NCBI RefSeq assembly: GCF_025200715.1
Contig: NZ_CP104144.1
Coordinates: 1,488,001-1,552,000 of the forward strand
From: Rhizobium sullae
GTDB lineage: Bacteria; Pseudomonadota; Alphaproteobacteria; Rhizobiales; Rhizobiaceae
Reading direction: 5' to 3'
DNA: 64,000 nt
The notes beneath the pieces were generated by a model. The model searched no databases. It was not told the DNA's origin and was given only the letters and a program-made list of their open reading frames with translations. Made by a program: the position numbers and the translations under genes. The number at the start of each line of letters is the position of its first letter. Position 1 is the stretch's first letter. Positions 54,079-62,882 of the stretch are shown piece after piece.

Positions 54079-56187
54079 TCAGTTCCAGGTGATATGCACG
54101 ACCTCAAGCCGTTCGATGCCCGGCACCTCCACCTCAGCGCGGCCATCCTTGATGCTGAAGCTCGCGGCACGGTCGGCCACTACGAGCCAGGCCTTCGCCA
54201 CAGATTTTCCTTCAGGAATCTCCACCGAGACGGTCTGCCCCCCCAGAGGGTAATTTTCGCGTATCGGACCTTTCATCATCATCGGGTTGGTGAGGTTGAA
54301 GAGGCTGAGCGCGATACCGTCGGCATTTTCGCGCAGCGCCAAATCGACGACCCCGGGACCGGCGACGGTAACGCGCGGCGTCTTGCCAAGCGCCCAGCGA
54401 ACGGCATTGGCGAGAAGCCGGGCGTGGTCGACGGCGAAAACCTCCCAGAAAATTTCGCCGACATTCCAGGGAAAGTAAACCGAACGGCCGCCCTTGCCGG
54501 TTTCGCGAGCGATGACGGCAGCGCCTTCCGGCGCTTTGCGCGGATAGACCTCCTCCATCGGCAGATCGGGAAAATCCGGAACATATAGAAAGGGGGTCTT
54601 CGCATCGCCGGCCGGTTGGACGTCGATCAGCCGTGTGCCGCCCATGATACGTTCGGCCCCGCCAAAGCCCGCATTGAGCGGATGGTCGCCGGCGAGCGCG
54701 ACATAGGTGTTCTTGACGATGCCGCGTGGGCCGGAGACGAATTTCGCGCCGAAGAGGTCCGAAAGGCCGAATTCGTCACGCCTGCGGCCGAATTCGTCGC
54801 GCAACGAGGTTTCGTAAGCCGCAATCACGCTGCCGCCGCGGTCGACATAGGCACGGACGGCGCCGCATTGCGCATCCGACAGGCAGGCCGCGTTGGCGAG
54901 AATGATCAGCTTGAAGCGGTCGAGATTTTGCTCGCTCAGGACCTGATCCGAGAGCAGCTCGAAGGGCAGACGCGCTTCAACGAGGGCGTGATAGACGCCG
55001 AGATCGTGCTTTTCAGCGGCATGCCTTTCTTCCGGCGCCCAGTGGCGCAGCGTCGTCGAGGGATCGATGACCGCGACTTCGGCCACCGGCTTCATGCTTT
55101 CGAGCACCGGCTCGACAGCGGCCTGCAGGGCGAAAGCGTCGGCAACCGGTTCGACCCAGCGCTTGTCCGGCACAACGCCGTTGAATTTGGTGAACCAGGC
55201 ATAAAGACCATGTGCCGTGCCGTCGTTGATCCAGAGCTGCATCTCCTCGCCGGACGTCACCGCATCCTTCCAGCGATATTCCTCTTCCGGGCCGATCGAG
55301 GTGATGAGCACCACGGGACGATCCTGAAACGTGGCGCGGATGCGCTTGCCGTTGCGCCCGGCTGACCAGCCGAGTTCCAGTCCCTTGCGGCCTTGGTGAT
55401 CGACGACGAGGAAGGGGCAGTGCTTGGCGATGACCGAGAGGTCAAACTCCATCAGCGAGGCGCCGCCCATATTGGGGATGAAGCTTGCATGCGGCCGGAT
55501 CGCCTTCACGGCTTCGTCCCATTGAACGATCATGTCGGTCAGTACCCGGCGGCGCCACTGCACCCATGCCTGCCAGGCGGGATCTTCGGCATCCGGCTTC
55601 TTCGGCAGAGCATGGCCGAACATATCCTTGAAGCGGCGGGCGCTGTCTTCGCTGTAGTCGATGCCGTGGCCTTGCCACCGGTTGGCAAAGACGGCGTCGA
55701 TATCATATTTGCGGACGATCTCCTTGACGACCTCCGGCATGAAGACGGTATTGTAGGCGCCATAGGCATTCGTCACCCAGACATCGGGATAGGCCCAGTG
55801 GCGCCGCGGCGTGCCGTCGGCATTGACCATCACCCATTCGGGATGGGCTTTGGCCGCATCCTCATGAATCGCATGCGGATCGACGCGGGCCATCACATGC
55901 ATATCAAGCTTGCGGGCGGCCTCGACAAGCGCGCCGAAGATATCCTTGTCGCCCAAATACTTGCTGACATAGTGATAAGGCACTTCGCTCGGATAATAAG
56001 CGACGTAGCCGCCGGCGCTGAGGCAGACGGCGTTGGATTTCGTGCGCCTGAAGACATCAATCCAGAAGGCCGGGTCGTATTTCTCCGGATCGTCCTCCAC
56101 GAAGGTAAGCTGGGTCCAGCGGGTTGCTGTCGTAAACCAGTCCGGCGTCCGCAGCGTGTCGGTGTTCTGTCTTTTGGCGTCGAGCAT
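54079..56187 (-). CDS. Putative glycoside hydrolase with beta-galactosidase trimerisation-like domain
   Basis: This 702-residue protein has an N-terminal TIM-barrel-like region (GALVEAARKLDMHVMARVDP; YDIDAVFANRWQGHGIDYSE) resembling the hypothetical glycosidase group GHL6, and a middle Rossmann-like domain (LIILANAACLSDAQCGAVRA) like the GH42 trimerisation domain. No signal peptide is visible. The catalytic residues cannot be assigned. I take the ATG at 56185-56187; a TTG at 56211 is in frame but has no ribosome binding site. It sits between binding protein and permease genes, so it probably cleaves the imported substrate. Confidence 0.75.
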   Translation of the reverse strand: MLDAKRQNTDTLRTPDWFTTATRWTQLTFVEDDPEKYDPAFWIDVFRRTKSNAVCLSAGGYVAYYPSEVPYHYVSKYLGDKDIFGALVEAARKLDMHVMARVDPHAIHEDAAKAHPEWVMVNADGTPRRHWAYPDVWVTNAYGAYNTVFMPEVVKEIVRKYDIDAVFANRWQGHGIDYSEDSARRFKDMFGHALPKKPDAEDPAWQAWVQWRRRVLTDMIVQWDEAVKAIRPHASFIPNMGGASLMEFDLSVIAKHCPFLVVDHQGRKGLELGWSAGRNGKRIRATFQDRPVVLITSIGPEEEYRWKDAVTSGEEMQLWINDGTAHGLYAWFTKFNGVVPDKRWVEPVADAFALQAAVEPVLESMKPVAEVAVIDPSTTLRHWAPEERHAAEKHDLGVYHALVEARLPFELLSDQVLSEQNLDRFKLIILANAACLSDAQCGAVRAYVDRGGSVIAAYETSLRDEFGRRRDEFGLSDLFGAKFVSGPRGIVKNTYVALAGDHPLNAGFGGAERIMGGTRLIDVQPAGDAKTPFLYVPDFPDLPMEEVYPRKAPEGAAVIARETGKGGRSVYFPWNVGEIFWEVFAVDHARLLANAVRWALGKTPRVTVAGPGVVDLALRENADGIALSLFNLTNPMMMKGPIRENYPLGGQTVSVEIPEGKSVAKAWLVVADRAASFSIKDGRAEVEVPGIERLEVVHITWN

Positions 56188-56218
56188 CGTCTTTGTCCAA
56201 TCATTCGGCAAAGGGAGG

Positions 56219-56250
56219 CTTCGGCGCCGACCGCATGGCCGGCGCCGAAG
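56219..56250 (-). terminator. Hairpin after the binding-protein gene
   Basis: CTTCGGCGCCG (56219-56229) and CGGCGCCGAAG (56240-56250) form a perfect 11-bp stem with a 10-nt loop, in the gap between the binding-protein stop and the glycosidase start. It is placed like the hairpins after nrtA and after the sugar-binding protein gene. Confidence 0.7.
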
Positions 56251-56269
56251 TTGTATCTCGTTCAGGCCG

Positions 56270-58195
56270 TCAGACCTTGTAGAACTGCTCCGGCATGGTC
56301 GGAGCGGGTGTCGGCCAGCCGAAGGAGTTCGGCATGGTCCTGGTGATGTTCTTCATGCTGTTCTTGACGATGCCGTAGCCGTCGGGCGGCAACGAAACGC
56401 CGAAAACATAAAAGTTGTCGGCAGCCCCTTGCAGGATCTGCTTCATGACCTCGCGCTGGCCGGCGGGGTCGGAGGTCGCTTTGAGCTTGTCGTACAGCTC
56501 AAGCTGGCTTTTCGTTTCTACCGGTGGTTCTTCGGCATTGGCATTGCCCCGATCGCGGTACCAGAGTTGCCAGGCCGGAGCATACATGGCGTTTGCATCC
56601 GTCGGCACGTAGTAGCGCGGGTCGAGCATGGCCGCGACGCCGCCGTTTGCGCCGAACTGGTGGGCGGTCGCATCGAAATCGCGGCCCTGGCGCACGCGCG
56701 TTTCCCAGAGCGAACGGTCCATGGTGCGCATCTGCGCGTCTATGCCCACCGCCTGGAACATCGGAATGACCAATTGGAAGAGATCGAGGAAGACGGCACG
56801 TGCCTGATCGATCTCGAAGATGATCGTCAAACGCCGTCCCTCTTCGTCCAGGCGGAAATTCTGATCATCGCGCTTCGGCACGATCTGATCGAGCATGGCA
56901 TTCGCCTTGTCGACGTCATAGGCCGTGAACTGCGTGGCAAGCTGCTCGTTATAGAGCGGATCTTCCTTCTTGATCGACGGTTGCGCCGGTGCGCCCTGCC
57001 CGACAAGCACGGCATCGATCAGCGACTGGCGATCGAGCGCCGTTGAAAGTGCCCCCCGGAAGTCCTTGTTTCGAAAGAGCTTCCGCTTCGTCTCGTCATT
57101 GTGGTTCAGATTGAATATGAAGTTCATCACATTGGCTTCGGTCGACGTCAGCGTATAGAAGTCGTAATCGCCCTGAGCGCGCGCATCGTAGAGCACCGAT
57201 TTATTGTTCGGCGTTGCGATATACTGGTCCATCAGGTCGACTTCGCCCTGCATGGCTTTCAAGAGCAGAACCTGCGGGTCGGCAACCATCTGGTAGATGA
57301 TCCGATCCATGTACGGCAGTTGGTTACCCTCTGTATCGACCTTCCAATAATAGGGATTGCGCTCGGCGACGGCGCGTTCGGTGTTTTCGCCGGGCGCGAT
57401 GATGAACATCCATGCATGCAGGCAGGGCTTCTTCGAGGAGTTCAGAAAAAAGGCATTATCGTCCTGGAAGCCGGCGGCAGCCTGGAAGGAGGCTATCCAG
57501 CTTTCAAAACCACGCTGCCTGGCAAGCTCGTCGGCTTTGGGATTGTAGTCGATATGGAACTGCTCGAGATAGTGCTTCGGGCAACGCGTCGTCTGGTCGG
57601 CATTGGCCCAGGCAACCTGCAACGGGAACAAACCGTTCGGCTTTTCGAAAGTCACCTTGAACGTCTGCTCATCGACAATATCGAGCATCGCCGGCTTGCC
57701 GCCCGATTTCCAATGATCCTGGCCGACGAAGGCGACGCGTTTGTCGCTGAAGACCGTATCATACCAGAATTTGATGTCTGCCGTCGTGTAGGGATGACCG
57801 TCCGACCATTTCATGCCTTTGCGCAGGCGAACCGTATAAACCTTTGATTCCGCGTCGACTTCAAACGATTCAGCGACATTCGGCGTCACCCCCGACCAAT
57901 CGGGGGTATAACGCAGCAGGGGTTCATAGGCCTGATAACGAAAAAGCATCGACAGCGATCCGCCCCCGACCAGCGCCATATTCCAGTCGCCCCCATATTT
58001 GCCGACGCTTTCGACCGGCTTGATGACCAGCGGATTTTCCGGCAGCCGATCCTTAAGAGGCGGGATGGCGCCGCTCGAAACCTTGTCCTTGAGAATATCC
58101 GCTTCGTTGAAGTCGGCGGCGAAAGCCGGCAGTGCCGGCAAAACGAGAACGGCCGAGGTCCCGGCCAGAAACGCACGACGTTTCAGCTTGATCAT
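56270..58195 (-). CDS. ABC transporter substrate-binding protein, peptide family (oligosaccharide type likely)
   Basis: This 641-residue periplasmic protein begins KLKRRAFLAGTSAVLVLPAL, a twin-arginine-like signal ending near FAADF. The SBP_bac_5 body has TVRLRKGMKWSDGHPYTTAD. Its length above 600 residues resembles binding proteins of peptide-family importers that carry oligosaccharides. The start at 58193-58195 (MIKLKRR) is chosen. It heads the leftward operon containing two glycosidase genes. Confidence 0.9.
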   Translation of the reverse strand: MIKLKRRAFLAGTSAVLVLPALPAFAADFNEADILKDKVSSGAIPPLKDRLPENPLVIKPVESVGKYGGDWNMALVGGGSLSMLFRYQAYEPLLRYTPDWSGVTPNVAESFEVDAESKVYTVRLRKGMKWSDGHPYTTADIKFWYDTVFSDKRVAFVGQDHWKSGGKPAMLDIVDEQTFKVTFEKPNGLFPLQVAWANADQTTRCPKHYLEQFHIDYNPKADELARQRGFESWIASFQAAAGFQDDNAFFLNSSKKPCLHAWMFIIAPGENTERAVAERNPYYWKVDTEGNQLPYMDRIIYQMVADPQVLLLKAMQGEVDLMDQYIATPNNKSVLYDARAQGDYDFYTLTSTEANVMNFIFNLNHNDETKRKLFRNKDFRGALSTALDRQSLIDAVLVGQGAPAQPSIKKEDPLYNEQLATQFTAYDVDKANAMLDQIVPKRDDQNFRLDEEGRRLTIIFEIDQARAVFLDLFQLVIPMFQAVGIDAQMRTMDRSLWETRVRQGRDFDATAHQFGANGGVAAMLDPRYYVPTDANAMYAPAWQLWYRDRGNANAEEPPVETKSQLELYDKLKATSDPAGQREVMKQILQGAADNFYVFGVSLPPDGYGIVKNSMKNITRTMPNSFGWPTPAPTMPEQFYKV

Positions 58196-58224
58196 AGGTT
58201 TCTCCTCCAAGAATCCATGCCCTT

Positions 58225-58294
58225 AGCGTTATTTTTGGTTCTGGGCCTCGGATAAAGGAAGAATACATTTGGATATTGTTAGGTAAAGCGTTAT
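58225..58294. promoter_or_regulatory. Candidate LacI-family operator pair
   Basis: AGCGTTAT occurs at 58225-58232 and again at 58287-58294, in the 181-bp gap between the divergent binding-protein and lacI genes. The second lies in GTAAAGCGTTATG, which resembles LacI-family half sites. The spacing of 62 bp (about six helical turns) would allow looping. Confidence 0.4.
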
Positions 58295-58376
58295 GTTCTG
58301 TTATTGCCAAAAATCGATGTCGTTATGCGCACGATGCCCAAGCGGCAGACTGAACGGCGATTGAAAGAGCAAATGG

Positions 58377-59381
58377 ATGGGAAGCAGGGGCCGGGTAACA
58401 TTGCAGACGATCGCGCGCGAGGTCGGCCTGTCGAAATACGCCGTGTCGCGCTCGCTCGCCGGCAAAAGCGGCGTCAGCGAGACCACGCGGGCGCTGATCC
58501 GCGAAACCGCCGAGCGCCTGGGCTATATCAAGCCGGTGAGCCCGGCTGCATCCAACGATATCGCCGTCGTGTTCCACGACGCCGATCCATTGAACAGCGA
58601 GCTTTACATGCAGATCCAGAATGGCGTGCAAGGGGAAGCGCATCGCCTGGGAATGGGGCTGCGTTTCCGCTGGACCCACAATCCCGGCCAGCTTGAAGAA
58701 CTCGCCCGCTCCTGCGCAGGCCTGCTGCTTGTCGGCCCCCATGACCGCGAGGCCGTTGCCGCGATAACGGCAACGGGAGCGCCGATCGTGAGGTTCGGCT
58801 GGGTCGATCCGCTGGAACCGGCCGACCAGGTGACGGGAACCGATCATGAGGCAGGTCAGGCCGTGCTCCAGTATCTCATCGATCTGGGGCATCGCTCGAT
58901 TGCCTATGTCGAAGGCATGCCGGGCCTCAGAGGCCGCCGGGAGCGGTTCTACGGTGCACGGGAAGTCGCCGAACTTTATTCCGATGTCACACTGAGCGTT
59001 ATGCAGTTCGATGAGCGCAGCGGTTTCGGAGATGCCTTCTGCGCGCTGCAGAAGAAAGGGGATAAACCAACGGCCTTTTTCTGCGCCCATGACGGATTGG
59101 CACTGACAGTTGTCTCCGAGCTGCTTGGACAGGGTTACCGCATTCCAGATGATATTTCTGTCGTGGGCTTTGGCGACTATTCACCCGCCACGCAGATTTC
59201 GCCGCCGTTGACGACAGTGCGCATGGAAGGGCAGGAATGCGGTGCGGTCGGATTGCGGCTTCTGCTGGAACGCATTGAAAATCCACCGCTGCCGGGTGCC
59301 CCTGCACGTCGTATCCATGTCGCATCCCGTATCATCGAGCGGCGGTCGGCTGGGCGCTGCAAGACCTCGATTCCTGCTTGA
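58377..59381 (+). CDS. LacI-family transcriptional regulator
   Basis: This 334-residue regulator has the LacI HTH (VTLQTIAREVGLSKYAVSRS, residues 7-26) and a sugar-binding effector domain ending with TTVRMEGQECGAVGLRLLLE. It is divergent from the glycosidase/importer operon and is its likely regulator. The ATG at 58377 is chosen; the overlapping ATG at 58373 is in another frame. Confidence 0.92.
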   Translation: MGSRGRVTLQTIAREVGLSKYAVSRSLAGKSGVSETTRALIRETAERLGYIKPVSPAASNDIAVVFHDADPLNSELYMQIQNGVQGEAHRLGMGLRFRWTHNPGQLEELARSCAGLLLVGPHDREAVAAITATGAPIVRFGWVDPLEPADQVTGTDHEAGQAVLQYLIDLGHRSIAYVEGMPGLRGRRERFYGAREVAELYSDVTLSVMQFDERSGFGDAFCALQKKGDKPTAFFCAHDGLALTVVSELLGQGYRIPDDISVVGFGDYSPATQISPPLTTVRMEGQECGAVGLRLLLERIENPPLPGAPARRIHVASRIIERRSAGRCKTSIPA

Positions 59382-59395
59382 TCCGGCAGCAGAAT

Positions 59396-59419
59396 GCCGC
59401 GCCCTCTTCAGGGCGCGGC
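59396..59419. terminator. Shared terminator hairpin between lacI and dctA
   Basis: GCCGCGCCC (59396-59404) and GGGCGCGGC (59411-59419) form a perfect 9-bp stem with loop TCTTCA in the 65-bp gap between the convergent genes. It probably stops transcription from both sides. Confidence 0.7.
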
Positions 59420-59446
59420 CATGTCTCGATCGTGACAGATCAGTCT

Positions 59447-60781
59447 TTACTCAGCAGCCTGCAGTTCCGGCATGGAAGCATCGCCTTCCTCCGGCAGGTC
59501 ACCGGCCATTGCCGCAGCAAATTTCGTCTGGTCCAGTTCGTTCTCCCAGCGTGCGACGACAACCGTCGCGACCGCGTTTCCGACGAAATTCGTCAGCGCG
59601 CGGCATTCCGACATGAAGCGGTCGATGCCGAGGATGAGCGCCATACCGGCGACGGGAACCGCCGGAACGACCGAGAGCGTGGCGGCAAGCGTGATGAAGC
59701 CTGCGCCGGTGATGCCAGCAGCACCCTTCGAGCTCAACATGGCGACGAGCAAGAGCAGGATCTGGTCAGCAAGGGAAAGCGGCGTGTCTGTCGCCTGCGC
59801 GATGAAGAGAGCTGCCAGCGTCATGTAGATGTTGGTGCCGTCGAGGTTGAAGGAATAGCCGGTCGGGATGACCAGACCGACGACGGAACGCTTGCAACCG
59901 GCCCGCTCCATCTTGGCCATCAAGCCAGGAAGGGCAGCTTCCGAAGACGACGTGCCGAGCACCAGCAGCAGCTCTTCCTTGATGTAGCGGATCAGCGCCA
60001 GGATCGAAAAGCCGTTGTAGCGTGCAACCGCGCCAAGCACGACAAGCACGAAAAGCAGCGACGTCAGATAAAAGGTGCCGATGAGCATGGCAAGGTTGGC
60101 GATCGAGCCGATGCCGTATTTGCCGATGGTAAACGCCATCGCACCGAAGGCGCCGATGGGGGCTGCTTTCATCAGGATCGCCACGAGGCGGAAGATCGGC
60201 GCCGTCACGGCATGCAGGAAATCGACGACCGGCCGGCCGCGATCGCCGACCATGGCAAGTGCAATGCCGAACAGCACCGAGAAGAACAGCACCTGCAGGA
60301 TATCGCCGTCGGCAAAAGCCCCGACGATAGTCGTCGGGATGATGTTCATCAGGAAGCCGGTAATTGTCGTGTCATGCGCTTTCTCGGCATAAGTCGCGAC
60401 GGCCTTGGCATCGAGCGTGGCCGGATCGATATGCATTCCCGCACCCGGCTGGATGACATTCGAGACGATAAGACCGACGGCAAGTGCGAGCGTCGAAAAG
60501 ACGAGGAAGTAGATCATCGCCTTGCCGGCGACGCGCCCGACCTTCTGCAGGTCGGACATGCCGGCGATACCGGTTGCGACCGTCAGGAAAATGACCGGGG
60601 CAATGATCATCTTGACGAGCCTGATAAAGGCGTCACCAAGCGGCTTCAGCGACGTGCCGATCTCAGGATAGAAGTGCCCGAGCAGAATGCCCGCACAGAT
60701 CGCGAAAACTACCTGCACATAGAGGTGCCGATAGAATGGAACTTTGCCGCGCGCCGGCGCGGCTGGAATTGCTACACCCAT
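59447..60781 (-). CDS. dctA: C4-dicarboxylate transport protein DctA
   Basis: This 444-residue symporter takes up succinate, fumarate and malate, the main carbon source of bacteroids in nitrogen-fixing rhizobia. It has about eight helices and two re-entrant loops; [17 protein letters not shown] (serine-rich motif) and [20 protein letters not shown] are the transport signatures. The start [12 protein letters not shown] at 60779-60781 has GGAGG five bases upstream and is preferred to the ATG at 60793. It is divergent from dctB-dctD, the usual rhizobial arrangement. Confidence 0.96.
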   Translation of the reverse strand: MGVAIPAAPARGKVPFYRHLYVQVVFAICAGILLGHFYPEIGTSLKPLGDAFIRLVKMIIAPVIFLTVATGIAGMSDLQKVGRVAGKAMIYFLVFSTLALAVGLIVSNVIQPGAGMHIDPATLDAKAVATYAEKAHDTTITGFLMNIIPTTIVGAFADGDILQVLFFSVLFGIALAMVGDRGRPVVDFLHAVTAPIFRLVAILMKAAPIGAFGAMAFTIGKYGIGSIANLAMLIGTFYLTSLLFVLVVLGAVARYNGFSILALIRYIKEELLLVLGTSSSEAALPGLMAKMERAGCKRSVVGLVIPTGYSFNLDGTNIYMTLAALFIAQATDTPLSLADQILLLLVAMLSSKGAAGITGAGFITLAATLSVVPAVPVAGMALILGIDRFMSECRALTNFVGNAVATVVVARWENELDQTKFAAAMAGDLPEEGDASMPELQAAE

Positions 60782-60870
60782 AGTGTCCTCCATAAAGCCC
60801 CAAACCGATGACGGCCTCCCGGGGCGGAAAATTTGGAATTCAACAGCCACCCGGCTGTTTGCAGATACTT

Positions 60871-60886
60871 TGCAATGGGCGTGCCA
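60871..60886 (-). promoter_or_regulatory. Sigma-54 promoter of dctA
   Basis: Read on the minus strand, TGGCACGCCCATTGCA matches the RpoN consensus fully. Transcription would begin near 60860, giving an 80-nt leader to dctA. DctD is the known sigma-54 activator for this gene. Confidence 0.88.
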
Positions 60887-60992
60887 GTCTGCTTTTCTGC
60901 AGTTAAGGCGCTGTTTTCTCATACGTTCTTGAAAATCGCCCCGGGAACGGAAGCCTGCTTGAGCGTCTTTTCGCACAAATTGATTTGACCCT

Positions 60993-61010
60993 TGTGCGAA
61001 ATTGCGCACA
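60993..61010. promoter_or_regulatory. DctD upstream activating site
   Basis: TGTGCG-AAATTG-CGCACA is a perfect 6-bp inverted repeat with a 6-bp spacer, about 107 bp upstream of the dctA sigma-54 element and ending 10 bp before the dctB ATG. A related half site, TCGCACAAATTG, lies at 60971-60982. Paired DctD sites at this distance are known from rhizobial dctA. Confidence 0.7.
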
Positions 61011-61019
61011 CTCTCCGCC

Positions 61020-62882
61020 ATGCTTCAGCGATCAACCACGCAGGGCTTTCGAGCGCCGCAGGACGTCACCCGGCAGGCACGCAGTGCCTGGGTCCTGTTC
61101 TTGGCTGCATCGGCGATCCTGGTTGCGGCAGCGCTCGTGGGCGCCGAACTTTACGGACGCCGGTCCGCCATCGAATCGCTGAAAGGCCAAAGCCGCACCG
61201 ACGCCAATCTCAAGGTCGCATTGCTGACCGCCGTGCTGGAGCGCCCTCGCGCCCTGCCGCTGTTGCTTTCGGAGGACCAACAGGTTCACGACGCGCTTTC
61301 GGCTGCAAAGAGCGACGCGACCGATCTCTTGAACCGCAAGCTGGAAAGGCTTGTCACCGGCACGCAAGCCGCCGTGCTCTACGTCATCGGCCCGGACGGG
61401 ATCGCTGTTTCTTCGAGCAACTGGCGCGAGCCCATCAGTTTCGTCGGCAACGATTACGCGTTCCGGGATTATTTCCGCCGCGCGATGGAACAAGGCAGCG
61501 CCGAGCACTTCGCGCTCGGCAGCGTCAGCAAGCGCCCCGGTCTTTACATCTCGCGTCGGGTCGGGAGCGCAGCCGCCCCGCTTGGCGTCGTGGTCGTCAA
61601 GATGGAGTTCGACCGTCTGGAAGCTGACTGGCGCGATGCAAGCCGGCCGGCTTACGTGACGGACGACCGCGGAGTCGTTCTGATCACCAGCATCCCTTCC
61701 TGGCGTTTCATGACGACCCGGTCGGTGCCGCAGCAGGAGCTCGCGTCGATTCGAAGCAGCCTGCAATTCGGAGATGCACCGCTGGCGCAGCTTCCGATCA
61801 TGCATCCGGCAGCCGTCAATCCGGACGCCTCCATCGTTTCTGCCGTTCTGCCCGGCAGCGGAGAGGCCCAGTATCTCCGCCTCTTTGCAGCCGTCCCGAC
61901 GACGCCGTGGCGGCTGGAGTATCTGGTGCCGACCGAACTGCCGGTTGCCTCCGCCGTGCGGGAGATGCGGCTTCTTGCACTGGCGTTTTTGCTGCCCGTT
62001 CTCGCAATCGCCGCTTTTTTGCTGAGACGGCGGCAGGTCTCCGTACTGAGGATCGCCGGCGAGCAGGCGATGCGCGAGGAACTGGAACGGCGGGTCATTG
62101 CCCGGACGGAGGAACTGAGCCGGGCGCGCGATCACTTACAGGCGGAAATTTCCGATCACCGCGATACCGAGCAGAAGCTGCAAATCGTGCAGCAGGAACT
62201 CGTGCAGGCAAACCGGCTCGCCATCCTGGGGCAGGTCGCAGCCGGCGTCGCCCATGAAATCAACCAGCCGGTCGCCACCATCCGCGCTTATGCAGACAAT
62301 GCCCGCGTCTTCCTCCAGCGAAAGCAATCGAGCCCGGCCCAGGAAAATCTAGGCGCCATTGCCCAGCTCACCGAACGGATCGGCACGATCACCGAGGAAC
62401 TAAAAGCCTTTGCACGCAAGGGAAGGACGGCGGCCGAACCCGTCGAGCTGCGCGCCATCATCGAAGGTGCCGTCGTCTTGCTGAAGAGCCGGTTTGCCGG
62501 GCAGTTGAATGCGCTCGACATCCGTCTGCCGCCGCCGGGTCTTTTCGTGCTCGGCAATCGAATCCGGCTGGAGCAGGTCCTGATCAATCTCTTCCAGAAC
62601 GCCCTTGAGGCGCTCGAAGGCCGTGACGATGCGAAGGTGGAGATATCCGTTGCCGAAACGGCCGAGCACGTCGCTATTACTGTTTCGGACAATGGTCCCG
62701 GCATTGCGCCGGCAGTCCTCGACACGCTGTTCACACCATTCCAGACATCTAAGGAAAAGGGCCTCGGGCTTGGTCTCGTCATTTCAAAGGATATTGTCGC
62801 CGATTACGGCGGCCGGATCGATGTCACAAGCAGCGGCAACGGCACATGCTTTACCGTTCACCTTCTAAGGGCAACAGCATGA
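61020..62882 (+). CDS. dctB: C4-dicarboxylate sensor histidine kinase DctB
   Basis: This 620-residue inner-membrane kinase senses dicarboxylates in the periplasm and phosphorylates DctD. It has a first helix ([20 protein letters not shown], about residues 23-42), a periplasmic sensor domain ([20 protein letters not shown]), a second helix near residue 325, a coiled coil, the H box [14 protein letters not shown] and the ATPase boxes ([31 protein letters not shown]). The ATG at 61020 is chosen; no good ribosome binding site is seen. The stop overlaps dctD (ATGA). Confidence 0.95.
   Translation: MLQRSTTQGFRAPQDVTRQARSAWVLFLAASAILVAAALVGAELYGRRSAIESLKGQSRTDANLKVALLTAVLERPRALPLLLSEDQQVHDALSAAKSDATDLLNRKLERLVTGTQAAVLYVIGPDGIAVSSSNWREPISFVGNDYAFRDYFRRAMEQGSAEHFALGSVSKRPGLYISRRVGSAAAPLGVVVVKMEFDRLEADWRDASRPAYVTDDRGVVLITSIPSWRFMTTRSVPQQELASIRSSLQFGDAPLAQLPIMHPAAVNPDASIVSAVLPGSGEAQYLRLFAAVPTTPWRLEYLVPTELPVASAVREMRLLALAFLLPVLAIAAFLLRRRQVSVLRIAGEQAMREELERRVIARTEELSRARDHLQAEISDHRDTEQKLQIVQQELVQANRLAILGQVAAGVAHEINQPVATIRAYADNARVFLQRKQSSPAQENLGAIAQLTERIGTITEELKAFARKGRTAAEPVELRAIIEGAVVLLKSRFAGQLNALDIRLPPPGLFVLGNRIRLEQVLINLFQNALEALEGRDDAKVEISVAETAEHVAITVSDNGPGIAPAVLDTLFTPFQTSKEKGLGLGLVISKDIVADYGGRIDVTSSGNGTCFTVHLLRATA

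Noticed and set aside
59378..60811. 477-codon plus-strand open frame
   Set aside because: It is opposite dctA and rich in charged residues, typical of an antisense shadow of a membrane protein gene.
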